From: Glo-17 sp964637835
Lineage (GTDB): Bacteria > Krumholzibacteriota > Krumholzibacteriia > LZORAL124-64-63
Assembly: GCA_964637835.1 (NCBI GenBank)
Contig: CAZWYF010000009.1
Coordinates: 1 to 64,000 of the forward strand
Direction of reading: 5' to 3'
DNA length: 64,000 nucleotides
Part shown: piece by piece, positions 43,901 to 52,530 of the stretch
How positions within the stretch are numbered: the stretch's first letter is position 1
Layout: every line of letters starts with the position of its first letter
The notes under the pieces: model-generated
Seen by the model: the letters and a program-made list of their open reading frames with translations, nothing else
Database searches by the model: none
What the model was told of the DNA's origin: nothing
Position numbers and translations under genes: made by a program

Positions 43901-44508
43901 GCGACCTGGAGATCCGCGGCGCCGGCAACCTGCTGGGGCAGGAGCAGTCGGGGCACATGGAGGCCATCGGCTTCGATCTCTACTGCCGGCTGCTGGAGGA
44001 GACCGTGGCGGAACTCCGGTACGGCCGCGGTGTTGCACCCGTCGACGTGAAGGTGGATCTGCGGGTGCCGGCGTACCTGCCGGACGACTACGTGGGCGAT
44101 CCCCAGCTGAAGATGGACCTCTACCGCCGCCTGGCGCGGATCCGTGAACCGGACCAGGCGGCCGACCTGCGCGAGGAGTTCCGCGACCGCTACGGGCCGC
44201 TGCCCATCCCGGTGGAGAACCTGCTCGAGGTGCACCGGATCCGCAGCCTGGCCAGCCGCAATGGCGTCGAGGAGGTCCGCGCCGGGCGCAAGGGCGTCAC
44301 CCTGTTTTTCGCTGGCGGCCACGAACCGACGCCACCTATCATACGGGGCTTGATGGCCAGCCCCCTGCAGGGCCTGCAGTTCAAGGCCGTCGACCAGTTC
44401 AGCGTGCAGGTGCCCGCGACGCGCGAGCAGCAGCTGGCCGCCGCGAGCAACGTACTCGAGCAACTGGAGGACCTGCGCCTCCACCACCCGGAAGATGCGA
44501 GGAGTTGA
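40984..44508 (+). CDS. mfd: transcription-repair coupling factor
   Basis: A superfamily 2 DNA translocase that removes stalled RNA polymerase and recruits UvrA. With this start it has 1174 residues; another ATG at 40954 would add ten, and neither has a clear ribosome site. The N-terminal UvrB-like part (VVPTREGALQLADDLEAWLG, YLPQPEVLVYDRKSPD), the RNA polymerase interaction domain (KPGEFVVHLEYGLGRYRGL, GKVYVPVQNIDQVERY), the motor (VCGDVGFGKTEVAMRAAF, VDEEQRFGVRHKE, LSATPIPRTLYLALMG) and the TRCF C-terminal domain are all visible. It overlaps no neighbour but lies five bases before the next gene. Confidence 0.96.
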   Translation: MTEPRHTAAEVRLLDVLAEQRGEDFLATLAAGLQEPLATTDAARPPLLTGLQASAPAVLAAAWFRQHRRTMLCVVPTREGALQLADDLEAWLGRDQVAYLPQPEVLVYDRKSPDPALVGDLLLGLDRIRDPEPVLAVTSLYAVRQRMMAPQTLTRALLKVETGQRLDPDAFCSELAVRGYRPAGMVARIGDYARRGGLIDVYAPGDLPLRIELFDDEVVSLRTFDPESQRGDRARRLSRTRIYPVSHLLRDQDAQLACLARLEQEKLAGNLDEDEYWDLEDRIEEARPDDGLETYLPWFGPTARLLDYLPEAAPVLWFEPVKLGVQMELLEEELPRLRETRLKRDAVMPAQEELVCAPADLGDRRLRHVWLAESWIRGDQAGRWLDRDPGAITDHGTRRPELKGGDIDRLRQTLQLEEERGATFLLLCDNHGQADRLADLLDEHALGPPASRPLVGHLTGGFVWPDHQLTVVTDHEFFERYRRQGRVRHRGSGIVKERATLKPGEFVVHLEYGLGRYRGLTRIEVEGSERECLEIEYADQGKVYVPVQNIDQVERYSSDTDAAPALARLGSGAWTRITKKARKAIRAMAADLLELYAAREAMPGFAHGEDGSLQRAMEDSFLHEPTPDQLTAIVEVKRDLERERPMDRLVCGDVGFGKTEVAMRAAFKAVMSGKQVAVLCPTTLLAHQHGETFAERFRDFPVRVGVLSRFRTGGGGGREITRKAREGELDILIGTHRLLSRDVRFKELGLLVVDEEQRFGVRHKERLKELKKTVDVMTLSATPIPRTLYLALMGARDMSLINTPPRDRLPIHTELCTFSDEILTEAVLRELHRGGQVFYVHNRVETIEQVAAHIARLLPSVRVAFAHGQMKEDQLETIMRRFLAHEFDVLVTTTIIESGLDMPRVNTLIVDRADRFGLAQLYQLRGRVGRSNQRAFAYLMTLPGEKLTPEARRRLAALEEFQALGSGYHIAMRDLEIRGAGNLLGQEQSGHMEAIGFDLYCRLLEETVAELRYGRGVAPVDVKVDLRVPAYLPDDYVGDPQLKMDLYRRLARIREPDQAADLREEFRDRYGPLPIPVENLLEVHRIRSLASRNGVEEVRAGRKGVTLFFAGGHEPTPPIIRGLMASPLQGLQFKAVDQFSVQVPATREQQLAAASNVLEQLEDLRLHHPEDARS

Positions 44509-44513
44509 GACTC

Positions 44514-46325
44514 ATGTCCCACGGACGCCTGATCCGGCTCGCCCCCGCCCTGCTGGCCCTCATGGTGCTGGCGGTCCTCGGCGGCTGCGGCGGCAACGAC
44601 GGCAGCGACGGCAGCGAGGTCGTCCTGGCCACCATCGGCGACCGCGAGGTCACGGCCGAGTACTACGTGGACCGCCTGCAGCGGCTGGAGAAGAACCAGC
44701 TGCCGCGCGACGAGGACGGCGAGGTCGTCGACACGTCCACCCTGGCCGGCAAGCGCGCCTTCCTGGACGTGATCATCGACAAGGAGCTGATGGTCGCCAA
44801 GGCCATGCAGCTGGGCTACGACAAGGACACCGCCGTGGAGGGCGCCCTCAACAGCCTCATGGAGTACAACGCCATGGGCTACTTCTGGCAGGACGCGATC
44901 GGCGATCCGAGCAAGTACGTCAGCGACGCCGACCTCGAGCACTACTACTCGCGCCTCGGCGAGCGCCGCGACTGCGACTTCCTGATCACCGACTTCGAGG
45001 CCGACGCCGAGGCCGCCCTGGCCGAGGCCCGGGCGGGCACGCCCTGGTCCGAGCTGGTGGCCCGGTACCATACCGGCGACCTGCGGCCGGGCCAGCAGCC
45101 CACCATCAGCGTCGGCTGGGGCCAGTACCGTGACGACTTCGAGGAGCCGATCTTCGCGGTGGCCGAGGGCGAGGTGGCCGGGCCCATCGAGACCGAGCAC
45201 GGCTGGTGGCTGCTGCGGGTCGACGAGGTGGTGATGGAGGACAAGCCGGATCTGGAGTCCATCAAGGGCAAGGTGCTCGCCAGCATCGCCCAGCGGAACC
45301 AGAACCTGCGCCGTCAGGAGCTGATCAGGCAGGTCCGCGCGGAGCGGAACTTCGTCCTGGACGAGGAGGCGCTCGGCCTCGTCTTCGAGGGCCTGCCCGA
45401 GGACGAACAGGTCATCGATCCGCAGACCAACCAGCCCACGCCGCGCGAGCAGCTCCGGCCGCTGGACGTGCCGTCGGAGAGCCTCGGTCGCGTCCTGCTG
45501 GGGTACGACCTCGCCAGCGGCCGCTACGAGATGACCATCGGCGACTTCAAGGCCCAGTTCGACCGCCAGAACGCCTTCGAGCGCCCCAAGCGCGCCGAGC
45601 TCCTCGGTGGCGTGCGCACCAAGCTGACCAACAACGCCGAGCGCGCGATCATGCTCGACGAGGCCCGCGGGCGCGGCTACTTCGAGGATCCGCGCGTGAA
45701 GCAGGAGTCCATGCGCCGGGTGGAGGAGGTGCTCGTGGACAAGGTCCACGAGGAGGTGATCACCTTCGACGAGTACGTCTCGGCGGAGGAGCTCGAGGCC
45801 TTCTTCGAGGAGCATGGCCACCAGTACCACAAGCCCGAGCGCCGCAGCGGCCACATGGTGCGCTGCGTGGACCTGGAGACCGCGCAGCAGGCGCGCCAGG
45901 CCGTCCTGGACGAGGGCCTGACCTGGAAGGCCGTCAACCGCCGCTTCGGCAACGACCCCGAGCTCGAGCAGCGCTTCGGCCGGCTGGTCCAGATCCGCGC
46001 CGACCAGACCGGGGCGGTCCGTGACCGCCTCTTCGCCATGGAGCTCGACCAGGTGAGCGAGCCCTTCGCCGTGGAGGGCGGCTACGCCGTGGTGCAGCTC
46101 GGCCAGATCCACGAGCCCGAGGAGCCCGTCCTCGACGATCTCACCGACCAGATCGGCCAGCGCATCAAGAGCCGGCGTCAGGACGAGGCGCTGCGCTCGC
46201 TGCTGGACCAGTGGGCCGAGGAGTTCGGCGTCACGGTCCACGAGGCGCGGCTCGCGGAGCTGCCGTCCTGGGACGAGGCCTACCAGGCCGCCCAGCTCGA
46301 GAAGCTGGACCAGCCCACCAGCTAG
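44514..46325 (+). CDS. lipoprotein peptidyl-prolyl isomerase (parvulin/PrsA-like chaperone)
   Basis: A 603-residue envelope chaperone. The signal ends at a lipobox Cys25 (VLGGCGG). A SurA-like N-domain (VVLATIGDREVTAEYYVDRL) precedes a parvulin-like segment near residues 150-250 (FLITDFEADAEAALAEARAG, FAVAEGEVAGPIETEHGWWLLRVDEV). A second one near 440-540 reads MVRCVDLETAQQARQAVLDEG and FAVEGGYAVVQLGQI. Both are more divergent than in SurA. GAGGAG lies nine bases before the ATG at 44514. It sits between mfd and the surA-like gene and probably shares their transcript. Confidence 0.8.
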   Translation: MSHGRLIRLAPALLALMVLAVLGGCGGNDGSDGSEVVLATIGDREVTAEYYVDRLQRLEKNQLPRDEDGEVVDTSTLAGKRAFLDVIIDKELMVAKAMQLGYDKDTAVEGALNSLMEYNAMGYFWQDAIGDPSKYVSDADLEHYYSRLGERRDCDFLITDFEADAEAALAEARAGTPWSELVARYHTGDLRPGQQPTISVGWGQYRDDFEEPIFAVAEGEVAGPIETEHGWWLLRVDEVVMEDKPDLESIKGKVLASIAQRNQNLRRQELIRQVRAERNFVLDEEALGLVFEGLPEDEQVIDPQTNQPTPREQLRPLDVPSESLGRVLLGYDLASGRYEMTIGDFKAQFDRQNAFERPKRAELLGGVRTKLTNNAERAIMLDEARGRGYFEDPRVKQESMRRVEEVLVDKVHEEVITFDEYVSAEELEAFFEEHGHQYHKPERRSGHMVRCVDLETAQQARQAVLDEGLTWKAVNRRFGNDPELEQRFGRLVQIRADQTGAVRDRLFAMELDQVSEPFAVEGGYAVVQLGQIHEPEEPVLDDLTDQIGQRIKSRRQDEALRSLLDQWAEEFGVTVHEARLAELPSWDEAYQAAQLEKLDQPTS

Positions 46326-46333
46326 GAGGCGAC

Positions 46334-47740
46334 GTGACCCGTTCCCCGCGTTCTCTCGCCGGCCCGGGCCGGCATCCCGCTCGCACCGCCCGGCAGCTGG
46401 TCCAGGCCAGCCTGCTGATCGGTGCGAGCCTCCTGGGGCTGTCCGGCCTGACGGGCCTGACCGGCCTGGTGCTTCTGGCCGCGGACGCCACGCCGGCCCG
46501 GGCCCAGGAGCCGGTCCTGCTCGAGCGGATCGTCGCCATCGTGGACGAGGAGATGATCCTGCAGAGCGACCTCGACCTGGCCATCGAGCTCTACCAGCTC
46601 GACCGGCAGCTGGCCGGCGAGCAGCCCGATCCGGTGACCCCGGATCTGCGCGCGCGCGTGCTCGAGAGCCTGATCGAGAACAAGCTGATCATCGCCGCGG
46701 CCAAGCAGAACGACATGGTGGTCGAGGAGGAGGAGATCGAGGCCCGCGTGGACCAGCGCGTGGAGGAGCTGGTGGCCCAGTACGGCTCGCGGGCCGCGCT
46801 CGAGCAGGCCCTGGCCGAGTCCGGCCTGACCCTCGAGGACTTCCGCTTCCGCTACGGCACCCAGCTGCGCAACCAGCAGTACATGCGCCTGGTGGTGGGC
46901 CGTTTCATCCGGCCGGAGATCGAGGTCATGGCCAACGAGGTGGAGGACTACTACCTCGAGCACCTCGACGAGATGCCGGCCGAGCCCGACAGCGTGACGG
47001 TGGGCAGCATCCTGGTGCGGATCCAGCCCAGCCCGGAGACCCGCCGCCGCGTGCAGGCCAAGGTGGCCGAGGCGCAGGCCGCCCTCGCCGCCGGCGAGGA
47101 CTTCGCCGCGGTGGCGCGCCAGTACAGCGAGGGCCCCAACGCCCGCCGCGGGGGCCGGATCGGCGCCGTCCGCCCGGGCGACCTCTTCGACCGCGCCCTC
47201 GAGCAGGCCATCTTCAAGCTCGGCGAGGGCGAGGTCAGCCAGCCGGTGGTCAGCTCGCGGGGCGTCCACGTCCTGCGCGTGGACCGCGTCCTGGAGGATG
47301 GCGCGCGGCAGATCTCGCAGATCGTCTTCCCGGTGGAGATCACCGACGCCGACGTGGCTGCCGCCCGCGACCGCATCGAGCAGGCGCGTCAGCGCGTGCA
47401 GGCCGGCGAGGCGTTCAGCCTGGTGGCCGCCGAGGTGAGCGAGGATCCCACCGCCGCGCAGACCGGCGGCCTGATGGGTACCTTCCAGCTCGACGAGCTG
47501 GCCCCGGCGTTCCAGGAGGTGCTCCAGGACGCCAGCGTCGGCGAGGTCTCCGAGCCGCTACGCACCGACGCGGGCTGGTACGTGTTCCAGCTCGTGGACC
47601 GCGTGGCGGGGCACCAGTACACGTTCGCGGAACTGCAAGAGGAGCTGCGGCGGTTCGTCGAGAGCCAGAAGATCGAGACGGCGCTGGCCGAGTACATCGA
47701 CGAGCTCGAGGGCCGCTTCTTCGTCGACATCAAGGACTAG
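46334..47740 (+). CDS. surA: SurA-like periplasmic chaperone / peptidyl-prolyl isomerase
   Basis: It folds outer-membrane proteins in the periplasm. The 468 residues begin with a long signal region (cleavage near ATPARAQ). The SurA N-domain follows (LLERIVAIVDEEMILQSDLD, VLESLIENKLIIAAAKQNDM). Two parvulin domains come next: about 220-330 (VGSILVRI, RRGGRIGAVRPGDL, VVSSRGVHVLRVD) and about 330-440 (QISQIVFPVEI, QTGGLMGTFQLDEL, RTDAGWYVFQLVD). This architecture is that of SurA. The GTG start has AGGAGG five bases upstream and follows the previous gene by eight bases. Confidence 0.9.
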   Translation: MTRSPRSLAGPGRHPARTARQLVQASLLIGASLLGLSGLTGLTGLVLLAADATPARAQEPVLLERIVAIVDEEMILQSDLDLAIELYQLDRQLAGEQPDPVTPDLRARVLESLIENKLIIAAAKQNDMVVEEEEIEARVDQRVEELVAQYGSRAALEQALAESGLTLEDFRFRYGTQLRNQQYMRLVVGRFIRPEIEVMANEVEDYYLEHLDEMPAEPDSVTVGSILVRIQPSPETRRRVQAKVAEAQAALAAGEDFAAVARQYSEGPNARRGGRIGAVRPGDLFDRALEQAIFKLGEGEVSQPVVSSRGVHVLRVDRVLEDGARQISQIVFPVEITDADVAAARDRIEQARQRVQAGEAFSLVAAEVSEDPTAAQTGGLMGTFQLDELAPAFQEVLQDASVGEVSEPLRTDAGWYVFQLVDRVAGHQYTFAELQEELRRFVESQKIETALAEYIDELEGRFFVDIKD

Positions 47741-47766
47741 CCCCCGGATCGCGTCGACGCCTCGTG

Positions 47767-47790
47767 GGGAGCCGGATCGTCCCGGCTCCC
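47767..47790. terminator. bidirectional hairpin between convergent genes
   Basis: GGGAGCCGG at 47767-47775 pairs perfectly with CCGGCTCCC at 47782-47790 around six bases, midway between the surA and glycosyltransferase stops. TT follows, but there is no full T tract. Confidence 0.5.
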
Positions 47791-47808
47791 TTCTCGCGGT
47801 CGCTCGGG

Positions 47809-49404
47809 CTACCGCAGGCGCCGTTTCAGCTGCTCCGTCTGGTCGGCCAGGAACTGCGGCAACCACGGGAACGTGCCCGCCACCAGCGGGAAGTGGTCCA
47901 CGAAGGCGCTCATCAGCGGCGCCTGGCGGCTGCGCCACAGCAGGGCGACCCATTCCTTCAGGGCCTGATCGGCCTCGTGCTGCTGCAGATCCACGGAGAG
48001 ATCCACCTGTTCGCCCTGGACCAGGCAGCAGGTGAGGTAGCCCATGGCGGCCGCCGGGAGCGTCGGCATGAGCTCGCGGCACAGCGTGGCGGCGGCGGCG
48101 ACCTCGCCCCGCCCCAGGAGCGCCTGGCCCAGGAGCAGGCCCGGGCGGCCGCGGGGCGGATCGCCGGCCACCGGCCGGAGCACCTGCTCGGCCAGTTCCC
48201 ACTGCGCGATCTGCAGGGCGTGCTCGGCCACGGCCAGGGCCAGCTCCTCGCTGTCGCCGTGCAGCTCGCGGTGTTCGGCCACGAAGCGGTCGTGGGCCTC
48301 GCGGCCGCCCTCCAGCCAGGCGAAGCTCACCGCGGCCAGCAGCGACTCCGGGTCGCGGGGGTTGTGGGCCAGCGCCTGATGGACCAGGTCGGCGGCGGTG
48401 CGCAGGTCGCCGCGCTGGGCGGCGACCCGGCAGAGGCCCAGCAGCGGGCGCACGGTGGTGTTCATGGGCAGCGCGCCGGCGGGAAGGTCGCGGCAGCGCT
48501 GGAAATCCGCGGCGGCGGCGTCGAGATCGCCGGACTGCTCGTGGGCCAGCGCACGGCGCAGATGGAAGGCCGGCGACGGGGGCACCCGGGATTCCCAGCG
48601 GTCCAGCCAGCGGATCTGGTCGCTGGCCGCCGGGAAGAGCCCCTGGGCGGCCAGGGCCACCAGCTCGCCCGACCAGGGCGTGCGGGGCAGGCGCGCGGGC
48701 GGGGGCCCGTCCAGCCGCGCGACCACCTGCTGGGCGGTATCGTGCCAGAGCGGACGGTCGCTCCAGAAGCGGGCCAGTTCCAGGAGCTTGTACCAGCTGT
48801 ACCAGTCGTCGGGGTCGTCGGCGACGCAGGCGGTGAGCAGCTCGCGGTCACGCTCCTTCTTGGCGCGGCCCTCGGCCACGTCGCGGATGTAGCCGAGGTG
48901 GTCGCAGCGGCCGGGCAGGTTCAGCAGGCGCAGGCCGCGGCGGGCGAGCATGGTGGTCACCGTGGAGGCGACCTCCTCATGGATGCGGTGCCGGAAGCGG
49001 ACCTCCGGGTCGCGGCGCCACAGGCGGAGCAGGTCGCTCTCGCGGGCATGGCCGTGGGGCAGCAGGTTACGCATGCGGATGGTGGCGGCGCCGGCGGAGG
49101 GGTCGTCCAGCAGGGCGAGGATCTGGTCGCGGAGCGCGGGGGTCGGGCGCTCGTCGGCGTCCAGGAAGAGGATCCACTCGCCGGTGGCCGGCGCCAGGGA
49201 GGCGTTGCGGGCGGCGGCGAAGTCGCCATCCCAGGGGCGGGCGTGGATCTCGGCGCCGGCGGCGGCCAGCAGCTCGGGCGTGCGGTCCCGCGAGCCGGTG
49301 TCCACCACGATGAACTGGTCGCGCAGGCCCTCGGTGGCGGCCAGGAAGTCCGGCAGCATGTCCGCCTCGTCGCGGACGATCATGCAGAGGCTCAGGCGGG
49401 GCAC
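47809..49404 (-). CDS. glycosyltransferase family 2 protein with TPR-like C-terminal repeats
   Basis: A 531-residue cytoplasmic protein. The N-terminal 230 residues form a GT2 domain: LSLCMIVRDEADMLPDFL, FIVVDTGSRDRTPELL, WDGDFAAARNASLAPATGEWILFLDADE with the DxD-like LDADE. The C-terminal 300 residues are helical repeats like tetratricopeptides (ALAHEQSGDLDAAAADFQRCRDL, CRVAAQRGDLRTAADLVHQAL). GT2-TPR fusions of this kind often glycosylate peptides or surface proteins, but the target is unknown. The GTG start at 49404 has AAAGGA upstream. It is divergent from ftsE. Confidence 0.8.
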   Translation of the reverse strand: MPRLSLCMIVRDEADMLPDFLAATEGLRDQFIVVDTGSRDRTPELLAAAGAEIHARPWDGDFAAARNASLAPATGEWILFLDADERPTPALRDQILALLDDPSAGAATIRMRNLLPHGHARESDLLRLWRRDPEVRFRHRIHEEVASTVTTMLARRGLRLLNLPGRCDHLGYIRDVAEGRAKKERDRELLTACVADDPDDWYSWYKLLELARFWSDRPLWHDTAQQVVARLDGPPPARLPRTPWSGELVALAAQGLFPAASDQIRWLDRWESRVPPSPAFHLRRALAHEQSGDLDAAAADFQRCRDLPAGALPMNTTVRPLLGLCRVAAQRGDLRTAADLVHQALAHNPRDPESLLAAVSFAWLEGGREAHDRFVAEHRELHGDSEELALAVAEHALQIAQWELAEQVLRPVAGDPPRGRPGLLLGQALLGRGEVAAAATLCRELMPTLPAAAMGYLTCCLVQGEQVDLSVDLQQHEADQALKEWVALLWRSRQAPLMSAFVDHFPLVAGTFPWLPQFLADQTEQLKRRLR

Positions 49405-49566
49405 GGCGTGGTCCTTTCGGGAGGCGGGCGGGTGCGGGGTCGGCTCCCGGGGCAGGGTGCCACGGCCGGGGGGGGGCGGCAACCGGGGAAATCCTGGCCC
49501 GCCGGCACGATTCGTGCAAAATGCATCGTGGCGAGACGCCGCGCGAGGTCACGGAAGAGAGGCGCG

Positions 49567-50343
49567 ATGACCAAGGACACCGGCCTGCAGGGGCCGCTGG
49601 ACCCCCGCAAGATCATCGATTTCTACCATGTCCACCTGCGTTACCGCGACCAGGCGGCCCTGGCCGATGTCACGTTCTCGATCAGCAACGGCGAGTTCGT
49701 GTGCATCACCGGGCCGAGCGGGGCGGGCAAGAGCAGCGTCCTGCGGTTGATCACCATGGACCTCTTCCCCACCCGCGGCCAGGTGGTGGTCCGCGGCATG
49801 GTCTCCACGCGCATGCGGCGCCGCCGGATCCCCCACCTGCGGCGCGAGATCGGCTTCGTGTTCCAGGATTTCCGCCTGCTGGAGGACCGCAGCGTCCGGG
49901 ACAACGTGGCCTTCGCCCAGCTGGTGGTGGGAGTGCCTGGCGCGGCCATCAAGAAGAACGTCATGCGGGTGCTCACCCAGGTGGGCCTGTGGGACAAGCG
50001 CGACCGGCTGCCGCACCAGCTCTCCGGCGGGGAGCAGCAGCGGGTGGCCATCGCCCGGGCCATGGTCAACAGCCCCAAGATCCTGCTGGCCGACGAGCCC
50101 ACCGGCAACCTCGATCCGGTCACCGCCCAGGAGATCATCGATCTGCTCTTCCGCATCAACGACGGCGGCACCTGCGTGATCTTCTCCACCCACGACCACG
50201 AGATCGTCAAGACCTTCGGCCGGCGGGTGATGGTGATCGACGACGGCAAGCTGGTCAGCGACGAGCAACGCCGCGTTCCCGAGCGCGAGCTGGCCCCGCG
50301 CCTGACCGACCGCATGTACCGCCCGGAGGAGACCGATGCTTAG
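49567..50343 (+). CDS. ftsE: cell-division ATP-binding protein FtsE
   Basis: The ATPase of the FtsEX complex, which couples divisome state to peptidoglycan hydrolase activation. It has 258 residues. Walker A is GPSGAGKSSVL, the signature is LSGGEQQRVAIARAM and Walker B LLADEPTGNLD, followed by the FSTHDHEIV switch. The last 25 residues are an extra tail after MVIDDGKLVSDEQ. GGAAGAGAGG lies just before the ATG. Its end overlaps ftsX by eight bases. Confidence 0.94.
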   Translation: MTKDTGLQGPLDPRKIIDFYHVHLRYRDQAALADVTFSISNGEFVCITGPSGAGKSSVLRLITMDLFPTRGQVVVRGMVSTRMRRRRIPHLRREIGFVFQDFRLLEDRSVRDNVAFAQLVVGVPGAAIKKNVMRVLTQVGLWDKRDRLPHQLSGGEQQRVAIARAMVNSPKILLADEPTGNLDPVTAQEIIDLLFRINDGGTCVIFSTHDHEIVKTFGRRVMVIDDGKLVSDEQRRVPERELAPRLTDRMYRPEETDA

Positions 50344-51220
50344 GGCGCCGCAGCTGGCCTATCTGGCGCGCGAGTCGGTGGCGGGCTTCCACCGCCGCAA
50401 GCTCACCACCGGGGTGACCATCCTGATCATGAGTTCGGCCCTCCTGGTGCTGGCGCTGTTCGTGCTGGTGGCCCTGAACCTGGGGCTGATGCTGGAGAAG
50501 GCCCGCGCCAACGTGGACGTCCGCGTCTTCCTGGTCGATGGCCTGCCCGCCGAGCGCCTGGCTGGCCTGCAGCCGCCGTTCCTGGCCATCCCCGGGGTGA
50601 GCGAGGCCCGCTACATCGGCAAGGAACAGGCGCTGCGCGAGATGCGCGCGGAACTGGGCGAGGACGCCGACGTGCTCGAGGTCCTGGACGAGAACCCCCT
50701 GCCGGCCTCGTACCACCTGGAGCTGGCCACCGGCTACCGCGAGCCCGGGCAGGTGGCGGCCATCGCCGAGGACCTGCAGCGCTGGCCCGAGGTGGCCGAC
50801 GTGGTCTACAGCGAGGCCTGGGTGGACGTGCTGGCCACCTGGGCGCGCCTGTTCCGCTGGGGCAGCCTGGCGGTCTCGGTGCTGGTGCTGGTGGCGGCGG
50901 TCTTCGTGATCAGCAACACCGTGCGCCTGACCATGGCGGCCTCGCGGCGCCTCATCGAGATCCAGCTGCTGGTGGGCGCCACCAACACCTTCGTGCGCCT
51001 GCCGTACCTGATGGAGGGCATGCTCCACGGCCTGCTGGCCGGCGTGCTCGCCATGGGCGTCCTGGCGCTGGGGCAGCGCCTGCTGGCGCTGCGGCTCGAG
51101 GGCCTGGTGTTCTTCACCCCGCTGCAGGTGGCGGGTTTCGTGGGCTTCTGCGTGATGCTGGGGCTGCTGGGCAGCCTGGCGGCCATCGGCCAGTACCTGC
51201 GCCTGCGGAGGAATCCTTGA
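50336..51220 (+). CDS. ftsX: cell-division permease FtsX
   Basis: The membrane partner of FtsE, with 294 residues. A first helix (TTGVTILIMSSALLVLALFVLVAL, about 25-48) is followed by an extracytoplasmic loop (VDVRVFLVDGLPAERL to VVYSEAWVDVL). Three more helices (LAVSVLVLVAAVFVISNTVRL, GLLAGVLAMGVLALG, FVGFCVMLGLLGSLAAIG) complete the four-helix FtsX topology. The loop is where EnvC-type activators bind. The next gene is such an activator and starts on the FtsX stop. Confidence 0.92.
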   Translation: MLRAPQLAYLARESVAGFHRRKLTTGVTILIMSSALLVLALFVLVALNLGLMLEKARANVDVRVFLVDGLPAERLAGLQPPFLAIPGVSEARYIGKEQALREMRAELGEDADVLEVLDENPLPASYHLELATGYREPGQVAAIAEDLQRWPEVADVVYSEAWVDVLATWARLFRWGSLAVSVLVLVAAVFVISNTVRLTMAASRRLIEIQLLVGATNTFVRLPYLMEGMLHGLLAGVLAMGVLALGQRLLALRLEGLVFFTPLQVAGFVGFCVMLGLLGSLAAIGQYLRLRRNP

Positions 51221-52503
51221 GGCCCGGCATGGCCACCAGTCCACCCGGGGGGGCGGCCGGCCTCCGGTCCGCCGCCGGCGCCGTGCGAGCTGGCATGACG
51301 CGCGCCGGCGGGGCGCGCCCCGGCCTGGTGCTCGGCCTGGTCGTGCTGCTGGCCTCCGGCGTGACGCCGGCGACGGCCCGGGATCTGCCGCTGGAACGCG
51401 AGCTGGCCAGCGGCGGCGCGCAGCTCCAGGAGCTGCGGGGCGAGATCGCCACCGTGCGGGACTCCCTCGCCAGCCTCGACGCGCGCCGTCGCGACGCCGA
51501 TCAGCAGCTCGCCCAGGTGGTCAAGGAGATCGGCCTGATCAAGGAGCTGCTCTCGGGCCTGGACCAGCGCGAGCGCATGCTGGCCCAGCAGCGCGACAGC
51601 CTGCAGAACGACCTCGCCGCCCAGCAGCAGACCTACGCCCTGCGCAAGCAGGCCCTGGCCGAGCGCCTGCGGGCCATCTACCGGCGCGGACCCCAGGCGG
51701 ATCTCGAGCAGATCCTCACCTCGGAGAGCTTCTCCTCGCTGGTGGCGCGCGTGCGGTTCTCCACGCTCCTGGCGCGTCTGGACGGCAACCTGCTGGAGGA
51801 CACCCGCGAGCAGGCCGCCCGCATCGAGGCCGAGCAGTCGCTCCTGCGGCAGTCGCTGGTGGACATCTGGGAGGCCCGCGAGGAGGCGCGCAGCCAGCGC
51901 GAGCGCCTCGAGTTGCTGGAGGCCGAGCGCCGCGGGCTGAGCCGCGAGCTGCAGCAGCGGGCCGACCGCACCAAGGGCGAGCTGGAACGCCTCGAGCGGC
52001 AGGCGCGGCAGCTGGCCGACCTCATGAAACGGCTGGAGGAGGAGCGCGAGCGGGAGGTGGCGCCCGAGGCCACCGACCCCGCCCGGGGCGTGCCCTTCGG
52101 CGAGCGCGCCGGCGACCTGCCCTGGCCGGTGACCGGCACCGTGGTCCGCGAGTTCGGACGCAACGTGCACCCCCGGTTCGGCACCGTCACCATGCACAAC
52201 GGCCTGAGCATCGCGGCCACCGCCGGCGCTCCCGTCTACGCCGTGGCGCCGGGGAAGGTGGCCTTCGCCGATCATTTGCCGGGGTTCGGGCGATGCGTTA
52301 TCGTTGATCACGGCGAGGGGCACTACACCCTCTACGCCAACCTGGCGCGGATCTTCGCCGCGCGCGACGGGTCCGTCAGCGCCGGCCAGATCGTGGCCGA
52401 GCTGGGCGCCGGCGATTCCGGCGCGCACCCGGAGCTGTACTTCGAGATCCGGGACGGCCGTGACGCCCGCGATCCCCGCGCCTGGCTCCGACCGCTCCGC
52501 TGA
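51217..52503 (+). CDS. envC: EnvC-like murein hydrolase activator (coiled coil plus degenerate LytM domain)
   Basis: A 428-residue exported protein. A signal peptide is near residues 27-55 (LVLGLVVLLASGVTPATA). A long coiled coil spans about 60-280 (LQELRGEIATVRDSLASLDARR). The C-terminal LytM fold reads MHNGLSIAATAGAPVYAV, YTLYANL and ELYFEIRDG. An active M23 enzyme would have HxGxD, YxHL and HxHxE; here the Asp and both His of the latter motifs are replaced, as in E. coli EnvC. It should therefore activate amidases rather than cut the wall itself. The TTG start overlaps the ftsX stop and has GGAGG four bases upstream; an ATG at 51229 is the alternative. Confidence 0.88.
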   Translation: MRPGMATSPPGGAAGLRSAAGAVRAGMTRAGGARPGLVLGLVVLLASGVTPATARDLPLERELASGGAQLQELRGEIATVRDSLASLDARRRDADQQLAQVVKEIGLIKELLSGLDQRERMLAQQRDSLQNDLAAQQQTYALRKQALAERLRAIYRRGPQADLEQILTSESFSSLVARVRFSTLLARLDGNLLEDTREQAARIEAEQSLLRQSLVDIWEAREEARSQRERLELLEAERRGLSRELQQRADRTKGELERLERQARQLADLMKRLEEEREREVAPEATDPARGVPFGERAGDLPWPVTGTVVREFGRNVHPRFGTVTMHNGLSIAATAGAPVYAVAPGKVAFADHLPGFGRCVIVDHGEGHYTLYANLARIFAARDGSVSAGQIVAELGAGDSGAHPELYFEIRDGRDARDPRAWLRPLR

Positions 52504-52530
52504 TCGCTCGCCACCGTCCGGGGAGTTTCC

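Noticed and set aside
40837..44487. A 1216-codon minus-strand open frame opposite mfd
   Set aside because: Mfd is unmistakable on the plus strand; the antisense frame has no recognisable motif.
51217..52503. Active M23 endopeptidase
   Set aside because: The metal-binding Asp and two His of the LytM motifs are replaced, as in EnvC.
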